From: a virus
IMG/VR virus record: IMGVR_UViG_3300037010_003290
Location: 1-34,191 of that record
DNA: 34,191 nucleotides
Direction: 5' to 3' (one strand)
A program made the position numbers and the translations under genes. Position 1 is the first letter of the stretch. Every line of letters begins with the position of its first letter. This document shows, piece after piece, positions 15,701-22,891 of this stretch. The notes under the pieces were generated by a model, which ran no database searches, was not told where the DNA came from, and saw nothing but the letters and a program-made list of their open reading frames with translations.

Positions 15701-17147
15701 GGTCACGATCCCGACCGGCAGCGGCCAGTGGGGGCGCATCGGCTACCGCGTCACGGGCTACGATGGGCTTGGCGTCGAACGCGTGCTCGCGACAGGGACC
15801 GAGATTTTCGACCTCAACCAGGTGTCGAACCTCGTCGTCATCGACGTCTCCTTCTCGCACGATGGCTCCGCAATCGTGAAGGTGACGGGCGACTCCGACA
15901 CCAAGTCGATTCGCATGGCGGTCTCGACGTCGGCGTATCCGTCGAGCGCGACCGTCGGCGCCGCTGCGGCTGTCAACGGGCGGCAGGTGGAGACCACCTT
16001 CACCGGCCCCTTCAACGTCGGCACCACCCTGTACTGCTCGGCCATCGGCTACTCAGGGCTCGCCGGCGCCGGCACGGCCAGCGACAAGATGGACTTCAAG
16101 ATGATCCGCGAAGGGCAGGACGTGCGGGTCCAGGAGAAAACCAGCGAGACCGGCACCACGGGCACCGTGCAGCTGGTGGTAACCGACCCCAACAGCCGCA
16201 TTTCGAGCTACGAGTACCGCACGATGGTCGGTCGCGGCGCGTGGTCGGGGTGGGCGGCAATGACCAACACCGCGCCGAACACCTACGAAGCCAGCGTCTC
16301 GCTCATCGAGAAGGTGCCTTCGAAGATCGGCTGGCGCATTATCGGGACCTCGCTCACGGGGCAGATCGGTGTTGGGCTCTTCGAGAACGTCGTCACGTTC
16401 ACCATGGGTCCGGTTCCCATGGAGCCCGTGATCGAGGCCACGGTCCGCGAGGACGGCAAGGTCGACGTCTCGGTGATCGGCGACACGGACACGGCATCGC
16501 TGCAGGTCGGATTCAGCACCGTCAGCCAGGCGGCCGCCGATGCAGCACTCGGCAGCACCGTGAACGCACGACAGACGACGTTTTCAAACATCGGCACGCT
16601 CACGCTCGGCCAGCGCGCCTACATCTCAGTCAAGGCGTGGTCGGGCACCGGTGCGTCGGGCTCCGGCTCGATCATCGCGCAGACGAACATCATCTACTCG
16701 AGCACGCTCGGCACGAAGTACTTGAACCTCTCGGCGGGGGGCATGACGCCCTACGCCAGCAATACGACGATCGGGCGCACGAACAGCGCCGTATACGTGA
16801 CCAACGCCGGCCCCGTGTCGGGCCAGTTGGTCGCCGAGTTCGATCTGCCCGAAGGCTGCACGATCACGAACTTTCAGGCCGATCTCTACGACGACGGCAC
16901 GGCGGGCTCGCGCGCGACCGCGCGGCTGGATCGTGCCGACGCGACGGGCGGCATTTCGACGCTCGGCTCGGTGACAGCCGGCGGCTCTGGCTGGCAGAGT
17001 CTGACGGTTGGTCTCAGCGAGTCGACGACGAGCCGCCGCTACCAGGTCATCATCACGCTCGCCAACACCGCCATCCTCGCGACAGCGGAGCAGGCCGCCG
17101 GCGTCGTGATCACCTACGACACTCCCAACATCTTCCGGACCAAGTGA
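12795..17147 (+). CDS. Tail hub/tip protein with FN3-like domains (J-like)
   Basis: The largest gene, 1450 residues, from GTG 12795. The N-terminal about 600 residues form the structural hub (DLEYRLRIRDASTLAN; LISTRR-like turns; DRFGRGASSGEFELLATAA around 515-535). Two FN3-like domains follow at about 704-800 (APAALTVSNIKQTAATLSWT) and 802-905. Then comes a tandem duplication of about 194 residues (about 917-1110 and 1111-1310) beginning ETGTTGT...TDP...R and containing GAWSGW. The last about 140 residues form a beta-rich module with GQLVAEFDLPEGCTITNFQA, possibly receptor- or sugar-contacting. In siphoviruses such hubs tip the tail and contribute to host recognition. Confidence 0.8.
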   Translation: MDLEYRLRIRDASTLANPDGTTDALTITSVAGGTNPYISEPPSGDGQEVNPITGAVREGSYSVRVIDPITGTDGTGTLRLITNQLEDAGYRQQLLSRRCYVEYRQNGGAWATLTAGYLSALRLVTAIEYEFSISDSRRIGRTRKIFASGLPTWASRGAIIGGPMITGSGVGSAFLGIKNRGGWQFRVTAVTGREISCEFVNGYAGPTGKTTTKIVEALAASGPKGPNSVTDITGKYRTDERYTEDNATVTYSAYNALRLYVVGNAGTHIPRESYWDGDAGVSHLIGAYKSFPSLSFWWDTVGGGAVPSVGDVLTVHLYVDAVTEDSPMYVDMHPVDLLTQLWTDARISYDAATAATVKARIGADVRLALRITAPQNLNEFLQEAIFGPFGFSARMNASGQLECFTTRLKDTGTPAYTIASTDLRSAEPVAFDIAEETVVTAVTLSHQVYTIAPDSTPERPQPRDGVLFATQRVTNASADTTAFGTKEVSLDIPGMVHLATSLEADLSALVAATALEVFDRFGRGASSGEFELLATAAAAAAKIGEEIYVTAPHYPNKNYRIGESSVGARIMQLVRRTESPAGPVFKLVDSGLAQQPIAPAATISIAASSADARTIAQFTITNAAAINAATVLGVAVEWATGAGSPAGNGQLFKRYAAASCPTGAVPLPPVDAGAKVWVRARTEQDGRRPSAWTAWTSVTLTALSAPAALTVSNIKQTAATLSWTNGSATDDTEVFVYLGGAPPADWAPYKVARLRAGSTRTIVRSLSGPAITYQVAVCHVDAGGTRSAMATSSVVTNGTLDGCPRPAGFSVLANRENAEGRTGIALALWAADTTIDIAIERAPDVAGVPGAWVEITRVPGTTSVYVDDLPSNGLTYWYRIRHSLGGLGDSSYTAEQSGTPGAIPDGLVRPDPIAPIIEVSDTESGTTGTTTLTITDPQGRVTLVEFRTQTDPGAWSGWVADGSVPYSTTVTIPTGSGQWGRIGYRVTGYDGLGVERVLATGTEIFDLNQVSNLVVIDVSFSHDGSAIVKVTGDSDTKSIRMAVSTSAYPSSATVGAAAAVNGRQVETTFTGPFNVGTTLYCSAIGYSGLAGAGTASDKMDFKMIREGQDVRVQEKTSETGTTGTVQLVVTDPNSRISSYEYRTMVGRGAWSGWAAMTNTAPNTYEASVSLIEKVPSKIGWRIIGTSLTGQIGVGLFENVVTFTMGPVPMEPVIEATVREDGKVDVSVIGDTDTASLQVGFSTVSQAAADAALGSTVNARQTTFSNIGTLTLGQRAYISVKAWSGTGASGSGSIIAQTNIIYSSTLGTKYLNLSAGGMTPYASNTTIGRTNSAVYVTNAGPVSGQLVAEFDLPEGCTITNFQADLYDDGTAGSRATARLDRADATGGISTLGSVTAGGSGWQSLTVGLSESTTSRRYQVIITLANTAILATAEQAAGVVITYDTPNIFRTK
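15545..16705 (+). repeat. Tandem duplicated beta-domain pair inside tail hub gene
   Basis: Two protein-level repeats of about 194 residues lie back to back. The first starts at TESGTTGTTTLTITDPQGR and the second at TSETGTTGTVQLVVTDPNSR. Both continue with ..EFRT/EYRT..GAWSGW. and close with ...V.GDSDTKS / VIGDTDTAS..., N(A/G)RQ and SA/SVK..SG. DNA identity is much lower than protein similarity, so the duplication is old. Confidence 0.65.
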
Positions 17148-17149
17148 CC

Positions 17150-17497
17150 ATGACCAACGAGAGCCGCGCGTTCTTCGATGCCGTCACGCCGACGGGTGAG
17201 TCGTCAGCACTCACCGATGCTCTGTATGAAGCGACGGCGCAGCTGCACGTGCTCGCCGCCGAGACGCAGCGGAAGATCGCCGACCTGCGCCTGCAGCTCG
17301 CCCGCGCCGACGCGCGCGAGTCGGACGTGAGTGTGTACGCCAAGTTCGAGCGCTTCCAGCAGACGTTCGACACCATGGAGCGCGAGCTGCGCAACGTCGG
17401 GCTCGCCGTGCGCGGGCTCACGGATGCGAGCTTTCAGCTCGATCGCTACGGGCACGAGGCGCAGGCCGTGTTCGCGGCGCCGGCGATCGTGCCGTAG
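17150..17497 (+). CDS. Small coiled-coil protein after tail hub
   Basis: A 115-residue protein starting at ATG 17150, three bases after the hub stop codon. The central part is a strongly predicted amphipathic helix (ALYEATAQLHVLAAETQRKI, then ADLRLQLARADARESDVSVY, then FQQTFDTMERELRNVGLAVR). There is no signal peptide or membrane segment. It lies between hub and fibre and is followed by leader element B. It may be a small structural linker or fibre chaperone; neither is shown by the sequence. Confidence 0.6.
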   Translation: MTNESRAFFDAVTPTGESSALTDALYEATAQLHVLAAETQRKIADLRLQLARADARESDVSVYAKFERFQQTFDTMERELRNVGLAVRGLTDASFQLDRYGHEAQAVFAAPAIVP

Positions 17498-17500
17498 CTC

Positions 17501-17529
17501 TGGCGCGTTCTGCTCGACGGCATTAGTAT
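17501..17529 (+). promoter_or_regulatory. Promoter-like sequence of leader element B
   Basis: TGGCGC at 17501-17506 and TAGTAT at 17524-17529 are separated by 17 bp. Transcription would start around 17536, at the conserved ACAACTGACA box. The -35 box is imperfect. The arrangement repeats that of leader element A at 3754-3782. Confidence 0.35.
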
Positions 17530-17535
17530 CTCCGC

Positions 17536-17563
17536 ACAACTGACACGCCGGTTCGAGGCCGGC
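17536..17563 (+). ncRNA. Leader element B: conserved box plus tRNA T-arm-like hairpin
   Basis: ACAACTGACA (17536-17545), one base, then GCCGG, loop TTCGAGG, CCGGC (17547-17563). Box, spacing, loop and inner stem are identical to leader element A. The outermost pair is G-C here and A-T there. Surrounding sequence is not similar, which points to selection on this 28-base unit. Downstream it overlaps an intrinsic terminator just as in element A. Confidence 0.45.
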
Positions 17564-17595
17564 CAGATCCCTTCGGGGGGTCTGGCCGGCCTTTT
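17557..17595 (+). terminator. Intrinsic terminator before tail fibre gene
   Basis: A perfect 11-bp inverted repeat, GGCCGGCCAGA (17557-17567) and TCTGGCCGGCC (17581-17591), continues inward with three G-C pairs and one G-T pair, and is followed by TTTT at 17592-17595. It separates the hub region from the fibre gene at 17616 and shares its 5' arm with the T-arm-like hairpin. Confidence 0.82.
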
Positions 17596-17615
17596 CGTTT
17601 CCCCTCGGACCCATC

Positions 17616-19628
17616 ATGACTCAGGCTTCGCTCGCCAACCGCGTCTACGAGACCACCACCAGCACCGGTGCTGGCGCGGTGACGCTGGCCGGTGCGGCGA
17701 CGCCCCGGCATCGCACCTTCCTCGGCGCTCTGGGCGCAGCGGCGACCACGTTCTACTGCATCGCGCATCGCGCGGCCGCTGAGTGGGAAGTCGGTGTGGG
17801 GCTGGTGAATGGCGACGGCACGCTCACGCGCACGACGGTCATCAAGAATCACCTTGGCACGACGGCGACGGTAAACTTCAGCGCCGGCACCAAGGACGTG
17901 TTCCAGGACGTCCCGGCCGAGAAGCTGCTCACGCTCGACGCCGACAGCAGCGCGCTGACGGTGCCCGGAGCGATCAAGCTCAACGGCCTGTCGTACACGT
18001 TCCCGGCCAGCCAGGCCGCGAACCGATACCTCAAGACCGACGGCGCCGGCAACCTCACCTGGGCGAGCATCCTCGAGACGCTCGGCCTGACGGACCTGTC
18101 GGACGTGCTGCTCACGGCGCCTGGCGCCGGCGAGATGCTGCGTTACAACGGCGCCGCCTGGGTGAACTCGACCGACGGTTCGGCGCTGACCGCGCTCAAC
18201 GCCTCGAGCCTCGCGAGCGGCACGGCCGCCGTCACGCGCGGCGGCACGGGCCTCGGCCTGTACGCGGTGGGCGACCTGCTGTATGCGTCCGCCACGACCG
18301 CGCTCTCGAAGCTCGCCGCGGCGGCGAACAACACGGTGCTGTCACTGGTGGGCGGACTTCCCGCCTGGGTGACCGCGCTCGTGCTGGCCGGCAGCGTCAC
18401 CGCGGCGTCCTTCAGCGGCCCGCTGACGGGCAACGTCACCGGCAATGTCTCAGGGAACGCCGGCACCGCGACCGCACTGCAGACCGCGCGCGCGATCAAC
18501 GGCGTGAACTTCGATGGCACGGCGCCGATCACGGTGACTGCGGCGGCGGGGACGCTGACGGGTACGACGCTGAATGCGACGGTGACGGGGTCGAGCCTGA
18601 CGAGTCACGGCACCCTGGTTTCTGGGGCTGTGCCCGCCTCCCTAGTGACTGCGGGGACATTCGGCACTGGGGCGTACACGTTCCCCGGTCTCGTCTCTAT
18701 GAACGGAGCGCTCACGGTAAACGCTTCCGGATCGTTGTTCAATGCTGGGGCAGACGCCTCGACGACGACGACGATCGGCAATGGCGGCGGCGCGCCGACC
18801 ACGTACAGGAATGCCTTCCTCTCGCTTAACGCACCGTCCAGTGTCAGCTTCCCCGGCAGCGCGCAACTGCGTCTGTATCGAAATAGCGGCTCTCAAATAT
18901 GGGACGCCGGACTGGACGCTACGATAGCAGGAATGAAAACCGCAGATACCGACTTCGCATGGCGATACAATGCGACGACGTTTGTTGCTTCGCTGACCAC
19001 TGCTGGGCAGCTACGAACGGCAGCTGGCGTCTACACAATGAGCACTATTCAAGTCGGTGGCACGTTCACCGCATCTAGCGGCATTCTGATCTCACAGACG
19101 CAAACGGCCTCTGGTGGCGTCGCGCGTGGTCTCTATGTGACGCCTATTCTCACGGCAGCGGCGAATGCTGATACCCTCGCGTTCGCCGTCATTGGGGGCA
19201 CCTTCTCGGCAGGTGCACTGACAGGCGTCATCGCGCGGGGCATCAGCATCACTGCGATGTCGACCGCGGCGTTCACATCGCCAGCCAATCCAATCGCTCT
19301 CGAAATAGGCGCGTTGACGGGAACCGGCGCAACCGCCGCATATGGCCTCTCCATCGCCAGTGTGACCGGAGCCGCGACGAACTACGCGATTGCGACAGGC
19401 CTCGGGTTGGTGCTGTTTGGCGACCATGTAGACCTAGCCGCAGGAAAAGTCTATCGGGTCAACGGGACCCAGGTCGTCGCCGCCCGCGACACCGGCTGGA
19501 CCGCCATGACCGGCAGCCCCGACAAAGCAACCGCCTACGCCACTGGCACCGTCACGCTCGCCCAGCTCGCCGGCCGCGTCGCGCAGCTGCAGGCGTCGCT
19601 CACCACACACGGCCTCATCGGCGCCTAA
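17616..19628 (+). CDS. Tail fibre / receptor-binding protein
   Basis: A 670-residue repetitive protein rich in Ala, Gly, Thr and Ser. The N-terminal part (ETTTSTGAGAVTLAGAATPR, then NGDGTLTRTTVIKNHLG) resembles virion-attachment segments of fibres. The middle has fibre-type repeats (LTDLSDVLLTAPGAGEMLRY, then NGAAWVN; AASFSGPLTGNVTGNVSGNA) and TLNATVTGSSLTSHGTL-type beta repeats. It closes with a short coiled coil, TLAQLAGRVAQLQASLTTHG, typical of trimeric fibres. Residues about 330-615 (nt about 18600-19460) have visibly lower G+C and different codon use than the ends, suggesting an exchanged receptor-binding segment. It is preceded by leader element B. Confidence 0.8.
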   Translation: MTQASLANRVYETTTSTGAGAVTLAGAATPRHRTFLGALGAAATTFYCIAHRAAAEWEVGVGLVNGDGTLTRTTVIKNHLGTTATVNFSAGTKDVFQDVPAEKLLTLDADSSALTVPGAIKLNGLSYTFPASQAANRYLKTDGAGNLTWASILETLGLTDLSDVLLTAPGAGEMLRYNGAAWVNSTDGSALTALNASSLASGTAAVTRGGTGLGLYAVGDLLYASATTALSKLAAAANNTVLSLVGGLPAWVTALVLAGSVTAASFSGPLTGNVTGNVSGNAGTATALQTARAINGVNFDGTAPITVTAAAGTLTGTTLNATVTGSSLTSHGTLVSGAVPASLVTAGTFGTGAYTFPGLVSMNGALTVNASGSLFNAGADASTTTTIGNGGGAPTTYRNAFLSLNAPSSVSFPGSAQLRLYRNSGSQIWDAGLDATIAGMKTADTDFAWRYNATTFVASLTTAGQLRTAAGVYTMSTIQVGGTFTASSGILISQTQTASGGVARGLYVTPILTAAANADTLAFAVIGGTFSAGALTGVIARGISITAMSTAAFTSPANPIALEIGALTGTGATAAYGLSIASVTGAATNYAIATGLGLVLFGDHVDLAAGKVYRVNGTQVVAARDTGWTAMTGSPDKATAYATGTVTLAQLAGRVAQLQASLTTHGLIGA

Positions 19629-19642
19629 CCCGAACCCTCCCC

Positions 19643-19912
19643 ATGGTCAACCGCATCCGCTGGACCATCCTCGAGGCGAAAGCCATCCCCGGCGACGACG
19701 TCCCCTGCCTCGTGCAGGAGAACATCCTCGATCTCCCCGCGGGCGTCGATCTGCCAGGCGTCACGCTGCCCGTCGTCTGCGAGGGGCTCAACCTGAATCC
19801 CGCCTGGTCGAACGACGACGTCGTGAAGGCCATCACGGCGATTGCCCCGGCCTACGTCACCGACGTCCAGTGGGCGCCGGCTCCCGTCGCTGACCCCATC
19901 CCCACCGAGTGA
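19643..19912 (+). CDS. Small protein downstream of tail fibre
   Basis: An 89-residue protein with hydrophobic/acidic composition: RIRWTILEAKAIPGDDVPCL and a C-terminus rich in Pro and Ala. It starts at ATG 19643, 14 bases after the fibre stop, and its stop overlaps the next possible start (GTGA). The location suggests a fibre accessory or assembly protein, but there is no recognised motif. Confidence 0.5.
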   Translation: MVNRIRWTILEAKAIPGDDVPCLVQENILDLPAGVDLPGVTLPVVCEGLNLNPAWSNDDVVKAITAIAPAYVTDVQWAPAPVADPIPTE

Positions 19913-19914
19913 CC

Positions 19915-20340
19915 ATGTCCGACATCACGCTCACCGTCCTCGCCCTTTCGTTCCGGCGTCTCATCGCGATCCACGATGCCCTGAAGACGCTCGGGAATCG
20001 CAAGCTCCCCTCGATCACGTCTGACTTCAAGGTGGCGCGTCGTCTCGACGCCGTGAAGCCGGCCGTCGAACGCTTCGAGACGCTGCGGAAGAAGACCATC
20101 GCCGAGCACACGGAGACCGATGACCAGGGCGAGGGCAAGCTCGTGCGCGCCATCGCCCTGCAGCAGACGCTCGACGCGCTGCTCGACACCGTGGACGAGA
20201 TCCCCGCCCCGAAGTCGAAGCTCACCGAGGCCGATCTGCCCAAGCCCATGAAGGGCGACGACGGCGAGAAGAACGCCGCCGGCCTCGGCGCGATCATCGC
20301 CGACCTCGGCCCCGAGTTCTTCGAGACCCCGGAGGAGTAA
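19915..20340 (+). CDS. Helical protein of unknown function in fibre-lysis interval
   Basis: A 141-residue charged, helical protein (LSFRRLIAIHDALKTLGNRK; LDAVKPAVERFETLRKKTIA), acidic at the C-terminus (ADLGPEFFETPEE). The start could be ATG 19915 or the overlapping GTG 19909; neither has a strong ribosome binding site. It is coupled to the following small gene by a TAATG overlap. Role unknown; a tail-fibre assembly helper would fit the position only. Confidence 0.5.
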   Translation: MSDITLTVLALSFRRLIAIHDALKTLGNRKLPSITSDFKVARRLDAVKPAVERFETLRKKTIAEHTETDDQGEGKLVRAIALQQTLDALLDTVDEIPAPKSKLTEADLPKPMKGDDGEKNAAGLGAIIADLGPEFFETPEE

Positions 20341-20495
20341 TGCTGGGTTTCGAGCCGATCGCCTGCGAGCCCATCTGCAGCCACTACACCAGCTCCGGCC
20401 TCTTCGCCGGGCTGCTGGGTGCGCTGCGCGTGCGCCTGCGCGCGATCGGCCCCCGGCTTCGCGTGACCGTCTTCCGGTTCGGGCCACGTGGCTGA
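20340..20495 (+). CDS. Very small Arg-rich ORF
   Basis: A 51-residue ORF whose ATG overlaps the upstream TAA (TAATG) and whose end overlaps the GTG of the next gene, so it fills the gap exactly. It has three Cys/His residues near the N-terminus (ACEPICSHY) and a hydrophobic-basic C-terminus (LFAGLLGALRVRLRAIG). The tight packing argues that it is translated; function is unknown. Confidence 0.45.
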   Translation: MLGFEPIACEPICSHYTSSGLFAGLLGALRVRLRAIGPRLRVTVFRFGPRG

Positions 20496-20841
20496 CGACG
20501 TCCGCGTCCCGCTCGGCACCGACTGGGAGGTCGATCTCGACCTCTCCGCGCTCGATCAGCTCACGCGCCAGCTCGTCGAGGTCGCCGGCGAGACGCTCAC
20601 GTTCTTTTTCGCCGCGACCGCATCGGGTGCGGCGATCAACGCCGGCGTCAGCATCACGCTCACGGACCTCGGCAACGGCCGGTACTACGGCTTCGTCCCC
20701 GGCGCCTCGATGACCACGCACCTGGCGAGCTACGCCGGCCAGCAGATCTACCCACGCCTCTCGGCCGGGAGCTCACGCCTCGACGCCGTCTTCGGCCAGT
20801 CGCGCTACATCGTCGCGCAGGTCGCGGAGGTGGCCACGTGA
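20488..20841 (+). CDS. Beta-rich small protein of unknown function
   Basis: A 117-residue protein from GTG 20488, overlapping its neighbours at both ends. It has an N-terminal acidic segment (TDWEVDLDLSALDQLTRQLV), then strands (TLTFFFAATASGAAINAGVS, ITLTDLGNGRYYGFVPG) reminiscent of small Ig-like or tail-accessory beta domains. Its position between fibre and lysis genes suggests a virion accessory role, but nothing diagnostic is present. Confidence 0.5.
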   Translation: MADDVRVPLGTDWEVDLDLSALDQLTRQLVEVAGETLTFFFAATASGAAINAGVSITLTDLGNGRYYGFVPGASMTTHLASYAGQQIYPRLSAGSSRLDAVFGQSRYIVAQVAEVAT

Positions 20842-21104
20842 AGCAATGGATCACCGCGCACTTCCTGCAGCTGCTCGGCTACGCAGTGGCGGTCACCGCC
20901 GGCGTGGTCACGACGACGGCCGCAGTGCACAACAAGGCGGAGAAGGCCGACGTCGTCGCGGTCCGCACCGAGTTTGCCTCCACGCGCGACTCGCTGCGCA
21001 ACGAAATCTCCGCGCAGAACAAGGACGTCGCCAACGAGCTGCGCTTGCTGCGCCTCATGCTCTGCCGCCAGACCCCGCAGGACTCCTACTGCGCCCCGAA
21101 GTAG
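20838..21104 (+). CDS. Rz/i-spanin-like membrane-anchored coiled-coil protein
   Basis: An 88-residue protein starting at GTG 20838 (GTGA overlap). One N-terminal transmembrane helix at about residues 8-30 (FLQLLGYAVAVTAGVVTTTA) is followed by a charged coiled-coil region (KAEKADVVAVRTEFASTRDS, then LRNEISAQNKDVANELRLLR) and ends with two Cys. Topology and position directly before the holin and endolysin fit an inner-membrane spanin or holin-associated regulator. No outer-membrane spanin lipoprotein partner is recognised nearby, so spanin is tentative. Confidence 0.5.
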   Translation: MKQWITAHFLQLLGYAVAVTAGVVTTTAAVHNKAEKADVVAVRTEFASTRDSLRNEISAQNKDVANELRLLRLMLCRQTPQDSYCAPK

Positions 21105-21124
21105 TCCCTTCACTCGAGGATCTT

Positions 21125-21544
21125 ATGCACGCCCATCTCGTGTCGCCGTTCCTGTTGCTGCTCGTCGCGCTGCCCGGCTTTCTGCTCAGCCCGCTGCTCA
21201 GCCTTCTCTCCGGCCCCATCGCCGGCACGCTGCAGGCCGCGCTCTACCAGCTGTTCAAGAAGTCCCTCACGCCGGCCATGGACCGGTGGCCGAGCTGGCT
21301 CAACCAGGCGGCCAACGCCTTCATCGCGCTGCTGGTCACCTACCTCACGACGCAGAAAAGCATCGGCATTCCCGCCGACGTGACGGGGTGTCTCAGCGAT
21401 CCCGGCGTGCTCGTGAAGGCCAACTGCGCCGTCGGTCTCATTGGGTTCGCCGTGCAGTTCATCATGACGTGGGTCACTGCGCACATCACGCACTCCGGCA
21501 TCCGCACCGCCGCGCTGAAGCGCGCCGGCAAGCTCCCGGCCTGA
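21125..21544 (+). CDS. Putative holin
   Basis: A 139-residue membrane protein starting at ATG 21125. Three hydrophobic segments are visible: about 5-32 (LVSPFLLLLVALPGFLLSPL), about 60-77 (ANAFIALLVTYLTTQ) and about 97-120 (AVGLIGFAVQFIMTWVTAHI), with a basic C-terminus ending KRAGKLPA. It is immediately upstream of the endolysin gene (start three bases after its stop). A three-helix protein next to endolysin fits a class I holin that permeabilises the cytoplasmic membrane at lysis; sequence alone does not prove pore formation. Confidence 0.65.
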   Translation: MHAHLVSPFLLLLVALPGFLLSPLLSLLSGPIAGTLQAALYQLFKKSLTPAMDRWPSWLNQAANAFIALLVTYLTTQKSIGIPADVTGCLSDPGVLVKANCAVGLIGFAVQFIMTWVTAHITHSGIRTAALKRAGKLPA

Positions 21545-21547
21545 GTC

Positions 21548-22057
21548 GTGACGCCCGGGTCGGTGTACTCGCCCGCCTTCCTCGCCGCCGTGGCCTTCAC
21601 GCTGCGGCAGGAAGGCGGCTACGCCAACAGCGCCGCCGACCCGGGCGGCGAGACCAACTTCGGCATCAGCAAGCGCCAGTATCCGCAGCTCGACATCGAG
21701 GCGCTCACGCGCGACGCCGCGATCGCCATCTACCATCGCGACTACTGGCAGCGCGTGCGCGGAGATGAGCTCCCCTTCCCCATCGCCGTGGTGCTCTTCG
21801 ACACGGCAGTCAACGGCGGCGCGCCGGTGCGCTGGCTGCAGCTCGCACTCGGCGGTCTCACCGTGGACGGGCAGCTCGGCCCCGCCACCATCGTGGCGGC
21901 CCAGCGCGTGCCGGACCCCCTCAGCGTGGCGCTGCGCGTGCTCCGTCGGCGCATCGTCTTCAACGCCGGGCTCGCCACGTGGAAGGACTTCGGCGCCACC
22001 TGGGTGCAGCGCGCGCTCGAGTGCGCGGTCCTTGCGGCCTCGACGAGGCCCGCCTGA
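21548..22057 (+). CDS. Endolysin, GH108-type N-acetylmuramidase
   Basis: A 169-residue protein from GTG 21548. The signature EGGYANSAADPGGETNFGIS near residues 22-41 contains the catalytic Glu22 of the EGGY motif and is typical of the GH108 (zliS-like) muramidase family. It continues with the YHRDYWQRVRGDELP motif near 63-77 and a C-terminal putative peptidoglycan-binding-like segment with LGGLTVDGQLGPATIVAA. It would cleave the glycan backbone of peptidoglycan. There is no signal peptide, so export depends on the adjacent holin. The stop overlaps the next start (TGATG). Confidence 0.9.
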   Translation: MTPGSVYSPAFLAAVAFTLRQEGGYANSAADPGGETNFGISKRQYPQLDIEALTRDAAIAIYHRDYWQRVRGDELPFPIAVVLFDTAVNGGAPVRWLQLALGGLTVDGQLGPATIVAAQRVPDPLSVALRVLRRRIVFNAGLATWKDFGATWVQRALECAVLAASTRPA

Positions 22058-22890
22058 TGCCCATTCCCGAACGCGCGACCTTCAACTGCATTCCCGACGC
22101 GCATGACGCGCGCGACTTTCGCGTCACCGCCCCACCGCCGGCGCTGCGCGCGCTCCCGCCGCGCGTGGACCTCTGGGAGCAAGGCATCGTGCCGGAGATC
22201 TGGAATCAGGAATCGCTCGGCAGCTGCACCGGCCACGGCGGCGGCCGCGCGCATGAGATCGAGCGGCGGCGCCAAGGGTTCGCGCCGCGCCGCCCGTCGC
22301 GCCTCGCGCTGTATTACTTCGCGCGTCAGCTCGAGGGCACCATTGACCAGGACGGCGGCGCGCAGATTCGCACGTGCATCAAGGCGATGGCGCAGTTCGG
22401 CGTGCCCGACGAACCGCTGTGGCCGTATAACATCGCGCAGTGGCGCACGGCACCGCCCGCGGCCGCCTACGCCGACGCCGAGCAGCACCAGCTCGTGCGC
22501 TACACCCGCCTCGGCACCGTCGAGCAGATCTGCGCCTCCATCGCCGCCGGACGCCCGGTAGTGTTCGGGTTCTTCGTCTTCGCGAGCTTCCAGAGTGCCG
22601 AGACCGCGCGCACCGGCGTCGTCCCCATGCCGCGCGCTGGCGAGCCCACGCTCGGCGGCCACTGCATGTGCTTCACCGGCTACGAGATCACCGATGCCGG
22701 CAAGCCGCGTGGCGGGCTCTTCGGTGCGCTGCTCGATCGACTGCTCGGCGTGCGCAAACAGGACGGCTACCTCATTGCCGACAACAGCTGGGGCGTAGAC
22801 TGGGGGCGCGGCGGCCGCTGCCAGCTCTCCTTCGACTTCGTGAAGGCGCACGCGTGGGACTTTTGGACTGTCGAGGCCGTCGAAGCGTGA
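22057..22890 (+). CDS. Papain-fold (C1 family) cysteine peptidase
   Basis: A 277-residue protein starting at ATG 22057 and overlapping the endolysin stop. Complete papain-type active site: oxyanion-hole Gln51 six residues before Cys57 (NQESLGSCTGHG), His202 (TLGGHCMCFTGY) and Asn243 (ADNSWGVDWGRGG). RVDLWEQGIVPEIWNQESLG matches the N-terminus of mature C1 peptidases (R-x-D-W...V..Q). No signal peptide and no classic propeptide are visible, so it appears to be made as a short, mature-like cytoplasmic form. Possible roles are virion protein processing, help in lysis, or attack on a host protein. Placement in the lysis block favours the first two, but there is no direct evidence. Confidence 0.88.
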   Translation: MPIPERATFNCIPDAHDARDFRVTAPPPALRALPPRVDLWEQGIVPEIWNQESLGSCTGHGGGRAHEIERRRQGFAPRRPSRLALYYFARQLEGTIDQDGGAQIRTCIKAMAQFGVPDEPLWPYNIAQWRTAPPAAAYADAEQHQLVRYTRLGTVEQICASIAAGRPVVFGFFVFASFQSAETARTGVVPMPRAGEPTLGGHCMCFTGYEITDAGKPRGGLFGALLDRLLGVRKQDGYLIADNSWGVDWGRGGRCQLSFDFVKAHAWDFWTVEAVEA

Positions 22891-22891
22891 C

